Of a stretch of DNA of 64,000 bases, positions 35,809-48,100 are shown in pieces. The notes under the pieces were generated by a model. The model was not told where the DNA came from. It did not search any database and saw only the letters and a list, made by a program, of their open reading frames with translations. Source of the DNA: Dasyornis broadbenti (Eukaryota; Chordata; Aves; Passeriformes; Dasyornithidae). A program made the translations under genes and the position numbers. Position 1 is the first letter of the stretch. Every line of letters starts with the position of its first letter. The stretch lies in assembly GCA_013397935.1 (NCBI GenBank), contig VZRN01011464.1, forward strand, positions 285,105 through 349,104. The letters run 5' to 3'.

Positions 35809-37470
35809 GCACTTTGATGTTGATTTGTTTTTAACTACGTAAATGGATGTAATCTTTCTCTGCAGCAAGGACCATGAACAGAAGCATGTGATGTTTCCCT
35901 GAAATGCCTGACCTGATTGTTAGGCTCCATAAAGTGAGAACTGTTCAATGTGCCTGGCATGTGCTGAGTTTGACTCTGTCCAGTCACTCTGAAATGATTG
36001 CAGGAAGCTGGGGGTTCACTTCAGCAGAATCTGACAAATGCATTATGTTCATCTATAGATAATATTGCAATAAAGCACTATAACAGAGCAAAATCTGTCA
36101 GCAGCTTGCTATCTGGTTCCATGCTCAAACCTTCTTTATTTGGCCCAATTGAGAAAACATCCTGGCTTCAAAAAAGATCATGCTCTGAAGTATTGTGCTT
36201 CTAATATGCTTGTTGAACCTCTGTTTTTTTAATTTATACTTCAGTTTTGCCTTTGTTTTCAAATAATATATGTTAATGTTTTGAGGATTCTCTTTCCTTA
36301 CTGGCTAGAAAAAAGATTTAAGATTCACTTCAATATACACCAGCTTTACAGCATCTTCACCATGGTGGTGTTCTTATCAAAATTTAATGCTACAGACTAT
36401 TAATCAAAACAGCTGATTTCAAAATAATGTTGGTATCCAGTCCAAAAGTTCCAGCCAAAACTATTACTGTATTTTATGTGTATATTCCAATTAACCAGAG
36501 CCTCTTTTGCTTAAAAATCAGCACCATAAACTTCATATCAGTAATGTGCTTATGCTAAACAAACTACTGAGACCTAAATTTTTCCTGCCTACATTTCTGC
36601 AAAGCTAAATACTCAGTAGAGTTAATAGAATTTATCCTTTTCCCTGTATTTGCATTCTAGTGATAAGGTTATCATTGGCTCTTCACCAGAACAATCTTTT
36701 TTCTGTAGAACGTTGTAGACTTTAAGTACGTAAGACTACATTAAGCTATTTAAATTACAATTTCAAGTCATCTAACAAACAATAATTTATTTAACATCTA
36801 ACAGTGTGATGATGTACCTGTAGATGCAATCTCGACCTCTGCTCTGGAGCAGGTGTGTGCACATCCACTAGCCTCAACAAACCTCTTATCTGCTTTGGTT
36901 TAGTTCACTTCCAGTGAATGACATTCTGTATTCTTTTAATATTCAGTTCCATACTTTAAAATTTCTATCAGTATTTAGCCTAATTTTCTCAGAAATGTAT
37001 GTAGTTCTCTTCCAGTATCTCTTTCACATGATGGGTTAATATTTCTCTTTAGTTTTTTATTTTAAGGAAGAGCAAACCAATTCTTTCAACTCATCTTGAA
37101 ATTTCTTGTTATAAGTGTTACCTTCTGTGTTCTTTCCAAGTTCTCTTTATCTTTCTCCGGATGTGTTCCCCACCCCCAACAAAAAAAAAAACTTTAAAAA
37201 TCTTTTCTAATTTAGAGCCATACGTATCTTGAATACCCAACCCTTGTGAAGACATACTAAAATGTTCCCTTTTGGTTTTGAAAAAATATCACATCTTTGT
37301 GTCAAACTCAAACAATCAGATCCATTTTTGCAATATTGCTGCTTATTCAGTTTGTTTCAATTTTCTAATTCAGCTTCTCTTAATACATAATATTTTATCT
37401 CTTTGTCTTGAATCTCATCTTCTATCAAATCATCCCTTCAGTTTATTAAGACTGTTTTGAATTCTCATAC

Positions 37471-37800
37471 CTCTCCACAAAACAGCTATTGTAAACCTGA
37501 CTTATCAGCAGAATGCGTTCTATTCCTTACTCCATCACCTAATTCTTTAATGAAAACATCAAATAGATCCAGACTTGGAACAGACTTCTCCAGGATTTCT
37601 CCTGAAATATCTTTTTCGTGAGCAGTAAACAACTGACACTTCCTCCAGAAGCAGTTTTCCACCAGAATGTGCATTCACCCAGCAAAACATACTTGTCCGC
37701 TTTGTTTATGAACATGTCACTTGGAGGTGTGTTGCAAACTTTGCTAAAAGTCAGGCTGTATCACAATCAGTGCTCCATCTGTCAGGCCAGTTAATTTATG
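37471..37800 (-). pseudogene. Very old CR1/L3-like LINE reverse transcriptase relic, minus strand
   Basis: On the minus strand the RT catalytic region can still be traced. Near 37750-37700 the sequence reads DF, then after a one-base shift SKVCNTPPSDMFIN, against the CR1 pattern DFSKAFDTVSHDLLIN. Further on, the frame 37674-37486 contains SVPSLDLFDVFIKELGDG, aligned with the SVLGPVLFNIFINDL block that precedes the catalytic aspartates, and then HSADKS where the FADDTK box belongs. Motif order and spacing match an RT domain; several key residues are lost. This is one of three relics of this age class in the window, all on the minus strand. Confidence 0.62.
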
Positions 37801-37879
37801 ACGGCAGTGTATTTGATGCCCCACATTATTGCTCTAATGCTCTTAATCTGTAGTCTCCATTCCTTCTGCTATAACTTGT

Positions 37880-38140
37880 TCAAGGTGCACAGAGCACCTC
37901 GGGAGTCATTGGGGTACCAAGGGAAGCAGGAGAACTGAGGAAGCAGGATAATCCTACTGTGATATGAGCTGTGCTATGGCACTCTGAAATAAATGCATAC
38001 AAGCCATCTTTGGTCCTCTGCGATCCAGCCTGGGTCCCACTCCCACTCTCACTCCTTCAGACTCTTCCTGGACCTGCGATTCCACTTAGAACTGCATTAG
38101 AACTGCAATTCCACCTTCAATGTGGACAGGCTTTACAGAA
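37880..38140 (+). other. GC-richer block with AATAAA, possibly LTR-derived
   Basis: An AATAAA at 37989-37994 sits in a block richer in G and C than its surroundings. The downstream CTCTGCGATCCAGCCTGGG and CTGCGATTCCAC resemble an R/U5 region. The borders are unclear, and I could not find a TG...CA pair with a target duplication. A short tandem of TTAGAACTGCA occurs near 38085-38107. It may be an unrelated unique sequence. Confidence 0.28.
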
Positions 38141-40397
38141 GAGCTGAAATAGTCTAATCTTGAGGTAGTTGAGAGAATGACACATGCATGGAGATCAATA
38201 TCATGGGGTTTGAACACTCCAGGCTAGGCAGAACTTAAATTCAGGGCCTTTGTTTACTGATTTTGTTATAATTGCTAAGTTACTTTTAGAAGTGCACTAG
38301 CAGCTCTTTAGTCAACTTTGAGAAGGAAGGCAGTGGTAGCAACCTGATCCAAGAAAACGGACTGGATTGAACCTTGTGGGCAATAAAGGTAGATGAACTC
38401 ACAAATCCTGAATACTTGCAGTGATTGGTACTGACCTGTTCACCACAATTAAGACTGGGGGCAGATTTTTAGAAGCCTGTGGAATTAATGTGAAAAAAAA
38501 TACCACAAATCCACCAAACTCAAAAAGCAAACCACCACTGCACTTTAGGCAAGGGTGTCTTTGGAAAGCACTTGGGATTGAATTATTTTTTAATATAGTA
38601 ATTTATTTTTCTTATTTCTGTTTAAGAGCTACTTTAGCACCTAAATCTCTTTACTGAGCTCAGCCTGGAGTTATGGAGGTTAATATATAAAGCAAAAAAT
38701 ATAACTTATCTTAAAGGGTCCCTCACAGAACTGAACTGAAAGGGCAGTTAGTTATTACATGTGAAAACCCTGTCATTGAGATCAGGCCTGGCAGTCCAGT
38801 GAGATCAAGAGGAGTCTCCCAGAAAAGGATGGTGAGTTTTCACCTTCCGTTAACACCTTTCAAAATCAATGACAGAACCCTCAAGTAGCTGCAGGCTCAA
38901 GTCATGATCTAAGCTTGTGTTACTACTCTTGAAATAGTTTTATTCATAAATCATTTTAAGATTTTATTCACACTGAAAAGCCTGATAATTATTTAATGCA
39001 TGAAACTCATAATCATCTATATGTACCCTGCTTCAGCAGTTACATTAATCAGAGAATAACAGTTGTGCAGCAGCTCAAATGACTTAGTAAATTGTACAAG
39101 CAGTCCATTTTTTCTTTTCTCTCCTAACTGCTGTATAACAACTATGGTTTAACACATGAACGGCTATACAGCAGGTAACAAAACTTCAAACACTTTGATA
39201 AACACTTCTATTGTGTTCAGTTTCCTTAATTTTGCCTGCTGTGTGGAAAACTCTGGTATATTTGTGGAATGGCTGTGCTGATTTGCTAAATCACAACCTT
39301 ACTCTTAAATGGAGGGAATGGTCATAATCAAGAGCACAAATTTTAAAAAATATGGAAAACGAAAGTAAAGACAAGATGCTTCACCAATTGCAATTGTTAG
39401 GTTAGATCAGATCATTACAATAAATATATTGTTAATTACCTGTTCTCAAATTACCAAATCATACTTTCTCTGTTCCTGATGCTTCACAGTGTGGTGAAGT
39501 TTAAATCTCCTAACTGAATAAACATTTTTAATATTAAAGTTGCTCTTGTGGTTCCCCACTGCATTGTACCTGGCACACTGATGGTATGTAAAAAAGCAAG
39601 AAACAAAATTGGGAAGGCAGAACTCGAAACAAAGAGGTGATGTTGTTCATGATTCGGAGAACAGCTTTCATCAAATATTCTCTAAAATTTACGGGCTTGC
39701 CAGTCCTTTAAAACAGAAACAGCTTGTTATTCAGTGTTAGTCTATTTCATTAAAGCAGTAATGCCTACTGATAAGCCTTTTCCTTCAAGTGTACTCATAC
39801 GATGGTACTATTATTCTTTAGATGCCCATCACATTGAAAAACTGCAGTACTGCATGGAACTTTTCAACTACCTGAAACTCACAATAAATAGACAAGTCTT
39901 CAAAGTGGTGTCTAATTTAAATTTCAAGGGCCCTGCTGCACAGCACAAAAACTAGGCATTTAGGGTCCCTTCTCTTGCCAGTAATGATTTAGGCACTTCT
40001 GGAAATGCAGCAGAAACTTTTCCTGTTTAACACTTCTGTACTTCTCTGAAGTTTAGACATTCAAGGCACCCCATAACAGTAATCAAACATTGGTCAGATC
40101 TGCATATCCATGTCTGAGTTAGTCACAGGGGTTGCTTTTACAACTCAAGAAGCGAAAAATACACTAATTTTCACATGGGTGTGACTCACCCGTGATAAAT
40201 TGCTCCCTGAAAGCATGTGGTTTTTTTCCTCACTGTCTGCAAAGAAGCTTGGGAAAATTGACTTGGATGTAATCATCTGAATTTAGGTTCAGAAGAGGTT
40301 GAGATGAAACACATACTGCATGTTCTCTTCTCCTTGAGCTGAGAGTCCTATTTTTTATTTTGACATGATTGGCAAGACCTTTTATTTTTTAAGAGAC
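38141..40397. other. Intergenic sequence, no gene recognised
   Basis: AT-rich and without recognised repeats. Frames 38421-38657 (+) and 39734-39955 (+) have no motif that I know. Confidence 0.45.
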
Positions 40398-40577
40398 CAT
40401 AGTATCATAGAATGGTTTCGGTGGGAAGGGACTTCAAAGATCACCCAGTTCCAATGCCCCTGCCAGGAGCATGGACCCCTTCTGCTAGCCCAGGTTGCTC
40501 AAAGAACCACCCAGCCTGATCTTGAACAATTCCAGGGATGGGGAATCCACAGTCTCTCTGGACAACGTGTTTCAGTT
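40398..40577 (-). mobile_element. CR1 LINE 3' end, minus strand
   Basis: On the plus strand it begins with the reverse complement of the CR1 tail (ATAGTATCATAGAATGG). It then follows the familiar antisense CR1 order: GTGGGAAGGGACTTCAAAGA, CCCAGTTCCAATGCCCCTGCC, GCCCAGGTTGCTCAAAG, CCTGATCTTGAACAATTCCAG and GGGATGGGGAATCCACAGTC. The element is severely 5' truncated, which is usual for CR1, and is non-coding here. The plus-strand open frame across it (40365-40583) is antisense and not a gene. Confidence 0.92.
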
Positions 40578-43500
40578 ACATAGTCAGGAGTGCAAGAAAT
40601 GTGTTTGAAAAGGTTATCATTATTTAGCCTACTGGTAAGACACACAAGAGCACAAGAGCAAGAAACATGAATTAAATCTACTGCTTAGGTACTCATCGGG
40701 GAGAAGTCTTAAATTCTGGTCCTTCCTCCCTTGATTATTGATATTTCAGTACTATTTTCTAAGTAAAAACATTTAAAAAGTTCAGGAAGGAACATATAGT
40801 GAAGGCCTGTAAGTTGTATAGGTCTCAGCTCACTTCCCCACAGCTTGGAGCTCAGCTAAATGAGTTCCCCTGTTCATAGCAGTGATTTTCATTATAATTA
40901 TGCGAAGGTTTTATAGTAATCATACTGCAGCAACACAAACTTCTAAAAACACCCTTGTGATTTTTCACAAGTTCAGCCAGATATTTTCAAGGCATTGAGT
41001 ATTTATTGTCTCTTCAAAATATATTCAGATTCATTTAACATAGCCAATTATGAGCTGCCTGAGGGGTTTACATAAACGCTTCATCAACTCTTCTGAAGTT
41101 AGTCCCATTAAATATGGATAAGTCCAAGCTGGACTTGTTATGTTGCTAGTTTGTGAACTTTCCCAGTGGGCACTTATAAAAATATGCAACTATAATGCAT
41201 TAAGAAGTGTCTTTCTTTGTGCAAATCTGTTTCATTCTTTTTTTTTTTAATTTTTCCCCTATTATTCTTTTTTCTTAATATAGGATGAAAAAACCCAAAG
41301 CACAGAGCCCAAACAGAGTTTACTGAAATCTCTAGCTTATTTTGCATTTTCTATTCCAGTAGTGTAAAAATTCTGTTCAAGGAAAAAACTCAAAAGGAGT
41401 CAAAGTGCCTTTTGTAGCCAGTAGAACGACAACACAGATAAAGACTGGCAGCAACAAGAAATCCTCCAAGAGTTTGAAAAGTGTCTTGAAGCAAAGGAAA
41501 CAATGTTCCAGCTCAGCTTCTCGTTAAAAAATGTCTATTGCAATTTGAACATGTCAACTACATCCACAAATCTCATGTGATTTCTTCCACTTAGTGGTAA
41601 GAAACCCAGCAAGCTGAATTCCAGCACTTTACAGCGCTTGAGCATATGCTTATATTCACCTCTAGACAACAACAGACTAATGAAAAATTGAAATTAAATC
41701 TCTGCCTAAGAGCTTTCATTAATCCAGTGATGATGAGTTTAAGTAAAACCTGACTCCTAAAGAGTATTTATACAAAATGCAATCTTCAGTATTGTACAGA
41801 AAGCAGAACATAATGTTCCTCATGTATCTTCTCTAATTTACTATAAACAATGGGGATTTTATCCACTGTTATTTTACTATATTAAAAATGACAACTGACA
41901 AATACCTAGTGTTTTTCTAGTGAAATTTTATAGTAATAGACAACATAAAAAACTTCTGGAACATAAAAAGTCAAGCCCTCTAGCAGGGAAAAGTTTGAAA
42001 AACAAAGAAGTGAAAATGTTAACTATTGTTTTCTCATCCTCATTGCTCTTATCATTATATTGGGGGTTTAAATATAAGTGTTACTTTTCTGAAAAATATT
42101 CTTAGATTCCTGTGAGATACAGATATACTTCTCCTCAAAAAATACTATATTTCAAATGCCTATTTTAATATTTATTAAGCCAAAAGACTTAAGATGGAAT
42201 ACTTAAAAAAAAAAGAGGATTAATTCTACCATGAATCTGTAGCTGGAAATTGTAAAGAATCTCATTATATTGCACCTATGTCAGAAAAAAGAAAAGGTAA
42301 TAAATTTTTTTGTTGTTGTTCTCAGTGTTTCAGCTGCCACATTTTTCATTTCTCTGCCACCATTCAACAAGCTGTCTCAAAAAGTCCTAATAGACTTTGG
42401 CAATGAGATGTTTTTCATACATGTCTAATTGAAGATCTTGGCCTAATCATTTGCTATGCCATACATATGCATTTTAAGTGAAGTGTAACTAACTGGGACT
42501 CTCATTAACTACTGAAGAAATGCAAATGGATTACATAATCTATTTCTGTAATACATGTATTTTGAGCCAATAAAATGACCTTTGAAAATTACTGAGATGT
42601 GTGGAAATGCCATTTACAGTAATAGGAATCAGCAAAAGGAGGTGAACTGTAGGTGAAGCTTAAGACTTCTTAAATTTTCAGAATCTAGGCAACATTTAAA
42701 GTGTGTGCTGTGAACATTTAATCGTTTTTAGGAAACACATACAGTCCACGTGCCTCATGCAAAAGTATTAAGCTTTGTTGCCTTCATATTTAAACCAGTT
42801 TGGTTTTACATTTTAACACTTTCTTATTGGTTCTACATTAATTTCTAGTCAGAGAAAGAAGTAAATGAATGATATTAGAAGAGATTTGTGTACTTATAAT
42901 TTATTAACACTACCCAAATACAAACAGTTAAAAAAGTAAAAAGTCACTGACTCAAATATAGTTTAAAGCACAATGCAAATGGAGACTCTGAGGCCATTTT
43001 CTGATAAAAGTTTCACTAAGCTGTAAATTAAAACTAATTTTTCATGTGAACTATAGATTCAAGATGTCAGAAAACATAGCATGTTCTCTTGTCACACTTT
43101 CCACTTTTCTTGAGAACCTGATGAACTTTCTAAGGGTCAAATTTTACAGCTGAGGCATTTTAGAAATGAAGTTGGTGAAATTTATTACCCAAGCAATTTG
43201 TTATTTCCACAGATTATTACAACAGAAGGCATTCTCCCAATCTCACTTAGAACTAATGATGAAATCCTGTGCAGTATTAGTTAAGTGAGCTCCTGGATTT
43301 TTTAAAATTCTCATAACTGTATAACCCACTAGAAATAGGAAAAAAAATCAAGAATATAGAGCAGAAATTGAAGAGTGAAAACATTAAAGAATCATTGCAT
43401 GATCTTCAAAGTGAGCATGTCCAAAGCCATCAACTGAATCTTAAGAATATAGCTGAAAGAAATCAAAACTTTTTTCATTTTTGGAAGGTAAATGAGCAGA

Positions 43501-43633
43501 AACACAGAAATAAGTATGGAGGGCAACCAGACTTCTGTTAGTTTGCCCTGTCATTACGTGACAGTAAGACTTCACAAAGAAAACTAAGCAATTTCTAAAA
43601 ATCAGCTCCACTGGAGGACAACAAATAGAAGGT
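40578..43633. other. Intergenic sequence, no gene recognised
   Basis: AT-rich throughout, with T runs at about 41238 and A runs. No interspersed repeat and no exon-like segment was found. Confidence 0.45.
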
Positions 43634-43687
43634 AAATCCTTTCTATGGCAGACTAAGCCTAAGATTCACCGAGAAAATAACAAAATA
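43634..43687. repeat. Unassigned 54-bp direct repeat, copy A
   Basis: Matches copy B (45112-45165) at 49 of 54 positions without gaps; all five differences are transitions. The flanks do not align. I do not recognise the family. Confidence 0.75.
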
Positions 43688-43925
43688 ACTGTAGCAACAG
43701 GATTCTATGCAATCTCTGAAGTCAGAAGTGGCAATCTGTTTCTACTCATGGCTGCCTTAGGAATTAACCATGGTCTGCATTTCACCAGTGTATCACTCAG
43801 GGCCAAAGGATGAGCATTTTGATCTTCTGCTTTACCTTCTAGGGAGACACACTGACACTTTTACACTATTTTAATATGCCTTTGTATGTGTGTGTGTTGA
43901 GTGCCTTCAAATCACAATTCAATTT

Positions 43926-44130
43926 TCAATGGTAGTTTCATAGATTTTAAGCCTAGAAAGGACCATATTAATAATTTCGTCTGACTCCCTGCATAACCCA
44001 GGACATTATTTCTCCCAAGCGATTTCCAAATGAAGCACATGACTTCAGGGTGAACTAGACAATATCTTCTGGAAAATAATTCTGTTTTTATTTCAAGTGT
44101 GAAAGATTCTACCTTTATTCCCAGCAAAAT
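43926..44130 (-). mobile_element. Ancient CR1/L3-like LINE 3' end, minus strand
   Basis: In the plus direction it shows the antisense 3' end of an old amniote CR1-type element. GTTTCATAGATTTTAAGCC is followed by AGAAAGGACCATATTAATAA, then GTCTGACTCCCTGCATAACC, CAGGGTGAACTAGACAATAT and a weaker continuation through GTGTGAAAGATTCTACC. These words, in this order and spacing, recur in reptile and bird genomes as I know them. Divergence is high, so it predates the other CR1 copies here. Its ATCTATGAAAC terminus marks the 3' end. The minus open frame 43912-44157 is read-through of this non-coding tail. Confidence 0.66.
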
Positions 44131-44193
44131 GCCTTCATTTTTAGCTCCCATCACCAACCATTTCTAATAGCAGCTTGTTTTTATTTTTCAGCT

Positions 44194-44236
44194 GTTATGT
44201 TACATTATGTTACATTACATTATGAGACATTACAGG
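44194..44236. repeat. Short tandem repeat of TGTTACATTA-like units
   Basis: About four imperfect units of nine or ten bases. Confidence 0.7.
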
Positions 44237-45111
44237 ATTGTTTTATCTACTTACGAGCCCTGAGGAAAGGCTGAGATGTTTGGAGGTTTTTAAAATATTT
44301 TTATAGGCATTCATCTGTAAGGATTCAGTGTCTGAATCTCCTTACCACTAGCAATTTTTATACGGAATTCATTTGACAACAATTCTTTCTTCTCTCCATT
44401 ACTGCTTCTTTCTTGCCTTTGAAAACACTAGCAAATTTTTAAAAAATTTTTATTATTATCTTGGATAATATTAACATCTCTCTAAAAAAAGTACATCCAG
44501 AAAAGGCTCAAAAAGTCCCTTTAATCTAATAACAAAATGTCAGTAATAAAAACAATCATGTGACAATACTAGATTCTGCTGATATTCTTTGCACTTACAT
44601 TTCACACACATGCTTAAAGTTACTCATACTTAGATCAACATCATGAAAAAAACAGTCTGGTCCACGTTTTTCAGAGCAAATTAAGCCAACTGAATGACCC
44701 TGGAACAACCACAACAGAAGAACAAAAGGTATTAGCAAGCTGGAGAGTGGAGTCAGCCTTTTAAAATAGTGTGATGTTAATAATAACAAAACTGTTGTTA
44801 AACAAAAACAAAGAAATAAGTCCAATGCAAAAATTTGTTCAAAATCAGAAAGTAACAAGCAGATGGTGGAGACTCTTATTTGATCAGTATGCTGATAACA
44901 CCATATACACTTCTATCTGAAAGCTGTATTATATTGGAAAGTTTTGCTACAATATCTGTGATATATTTGAAACTTTTTCTTTCTCTCAAAACACTACTGT
45001 AAAAACCTACACTATGGTACAGTATTGTTCACCAATATAAGCCTTTTTACATATATGTAAACTTCATTTCTATTTGAAGATCTTTTGTATTTTAGAAAGG
45101 CTGAAATAGGC
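44237..45111. other. Intergenic sequence, nothing recognised
   Basis: AT-rich. The minus frame at 44595-44858 is rich in Leu and Phe because of A/T-rich DNA and shows no motif. Confidence 0.45.
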
Positions 45112-45165
45112 AAATCCTTTCTATGACAGACTAAGTCTAAGATTCATTGAGAAAATAACAAAGTA
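45112..45165. repeat. Unassigned 54-bp direct repeat, copy B
   Basis: Partner of 43634-43687, 1478 bases downstream in the same orientation, 49 of 54 identical. Confidence 0.75.
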
Positions 45166-48100
45166 GGCTCCTGACTACAGGCCCATAGCCACGACAGCAT
45201 GACAAAGAAATGCAAACAGATTCTAGAAATGCTGCTAAATCAGCCAAAATAATACGTATTTTAAATGCTATTTCTTGAGTTGCATTGAAATGTGCATTCC
45301 TTTTTGAAAGCAAAACTGAGAGCTGGAAAATTGAATTCCCTAATCAATGGATCTGTAAGAAGCTATTCATTAATGTAGTGATTGGATGTGGCATGATAGA
45401 TATTTAATGTGGTGATCGGGATGGCATAAGCAACAGACTTTGTACTGACCTTCTGAACAAAGGCAATCTCATTGAGAATTCATAATTATTTAAAAAGTAT
45501 AATTGCTATTAGAGCAAATCTGGACATCAAAGTTTAAATAAAAGAGGAAATAAATGCTTCATATACCAATATCACTAAAAACTGCAGAATAACAACAACA
45601 GTACAATAAAAAAAGGCCATCAAACAATACCCACAGTAGTGCTCCATGGTCAAATATAAATAAATATTGCATGTTCCTTAGGCCAATTTAAACCCCAAAA
45701 CAATGTCCATTTTATTGTCAGCGTCACAAAATAGGTAACTAACTAACACAGTTTCTAACTTACCCATTAATTTTTGTATAATATGGATATTGACAGAGTA
45801 GCCTGATGAATTCTGGAGCTGATCTTCACACCAGAGTATTAATGCTGGTTTATGGGATTTTCTCAGAGTTACAAATGCTAGAAAGAAAATAAAATCTGAA
45901 ATTTGCTTAGGTCAATGTCTCAGAAAAAAAGAAAAGAAGAGCCGCTTAGTGGAAGGGAATGAGACGTCATATTTCAAATTCCACCCCTAGGACTATTTCT
46001 TTTCCAAACACATTTTCCCATAAGCATGCACAGTGCTGTCTTTTTCATTCTGTCCAAATAAGACCTCTTCTTCCAGCTGTCTCTGTGCTCCAACCCAGAG
46101 TCCTCACTGCACCACTCAAAACACCGCATAATTTAGGTTGAGGTTAGGGAGATCAAGCCTCCTGAAGATGAGGAACATAGGCTGAACCTAGACTTTTGGG
46201 ATACTTTTGGTGTCATAGTGTGCTGGAAAAAGTGATTACTATTCTCTGTTAGGTATGTTACCACAGCAGAAGGAAGGCCAGGCAGCCTGAGTCCCGTGTG
46301 AAGTGTCCTTTGTTTCTGCTCTCAGCTCCCCTAACAGCCAACAGAGAGGTGAGGTACAGCTTGGGTTCCTGTGGTGCCTTCCAGATGTCTTCACAGATTC
46401 CTCCTTCTTCCATTGTCTGCAAGAGAACATGTCATGTCTACTGAGGCCATAGGTGTGAGCATAGTGTCGTTATTTAATTGCAAATAGTATTTGGATGGAT
46501 TTTAATGACAATTGCCAGTCTTTTAAAAGGATAAATTCTAAAAGCTTAAAAAAGCAAATTGACTAAACAGCCTGTTTTTCTGCCTGAGCATAATGGCACT
46601 GAGAATGTGGAACACCATGACCTGTGATTGAGGCACATTTTGCCATACGACTTTCTTCCCCCAGAGACCACAATGAATATTTGATAAGACTGAAACTAAT
46701 TTTCCAACAAACTGTGATTCTTATGTTACGGTGAAAATGTCATTATACAGTAAATTTAACAAAAAATACTTGCACTCAACAGAAAAAAAAAAAAACTAAA
46801 GAAGCAATTTTGTTAGTGAAGGTTAAATAGGCTTCTCACTAGCAACTATGAAGATTTTCAGCTCAGTGTGTGCATGTCTATCTTAAGCTGTTGGACAATA
46901 ATTCTGGGATTTTTCAGTGTATTGAGCTAGCTGAATTCTCTGTGAATTCTAGGAGAATAATCTTCTCATTTCAGATTATAGAAGAGTTTTCAAAAACTTA
47001 GTTTTGTCTGCAGAACTAGGAGGTTTTTATTTCTCCGATTACGTAACGCTACAGTTGCACTTTACACTTAAATAGGGGATTTTATTCTCAAAGAGCTTGT
47101 CAGGATTCTTCTGTTTGCAGTCTTCCTGATCTATTTGCAATACTCATTATCATTTTTTCTTGGTATTGAAAATATGTTTAACAATGTTTTGCATGCACAC
47201 GTCAAAGAAGGGTAATTATTTATCAGCCAATGTATTCTAAATTGTTTCATTTATGCCATGACACAGAATATTTGCAATCTAATAATTATTATGCCTTGTT
47301 GAAAGGTGTAACTACAATTTATCAGTATGTGTTTAAAATATTGCTTTTCATCCCTAATAAATGTAAAATTGGAAATAAAAACCATGCTTGAAGAAGCTGC
47401 CTTTCCTTTCAGGAAATTTGGTCTAATTTAATCCAACTAAAGCAGTTTATTATATCAACTATTGCTTTGCACATGCCATTCATCTGTGTACAGGCTAACT
47501 GACAATGCAACAACTTATATATTCTTTGCAAAGTTTACATTTGAAACAAGTGCGTAATAATTTGGAAAATATACTCTATTAGAGATACATTGCAGTAGGC
47601 ATGGACAACATGGCTGCTGGGGAAATCTGTTTGATGGTGGTTTTTTTTTCTTAACTCTCTTAACTTGGATCTAATAAGTCTCATATTAACCTCCCACAAA
47701 ATCTGTAAAACTCAGTTTCCTACAAAGCGTCTGATGATGAGTCTTTGGGTTTGTGTTATTTTTAGTCATTTATTAATACATTTACTCATATGTAACACAA
47801 GGGTTAGAATTTTTATCCAATGTATGTTAAAGGAATTGGATTGCCTAAAAAAAAAAAAAAATCTAAATTATTGAACTGAAAGAGATAAACATAATAGAAA
47901 ACTCTCCAAATTTTCTGAAGGAGACAGCAAATACATGATAATTTCACATTCAAGAAAACATGGAATTTCTTTTTCACTAAGATACATTTTAACATTTTCC
48001 TGTCTACATTTCAGACAACAGAATTCCTTTGCGACAGTCTATATGTCTACCCCAACAGATGTCTGCTACAGGTATTACCAGCTTCTCAGATAAAATCCAG

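Larger units (their letters stand above)
33864..37470. other. Intergenic sequence, no gene recognised
   Basis: It holds a (TTTTG)n run at 34039-34063, a GC-richer island at about 35460-35640 of unknown origin, and a polyadenylation-signal-like site at 35803. Open frames 34638-34937 (+) and 35998-36204 (+) have no recognised motif. Confidence 0.45.

Noticed and set aside
40365..40583. 72-codon plus-strand frame
   Set aside because: It is antisense read-through of the CR1 3' end at 40398-40577.
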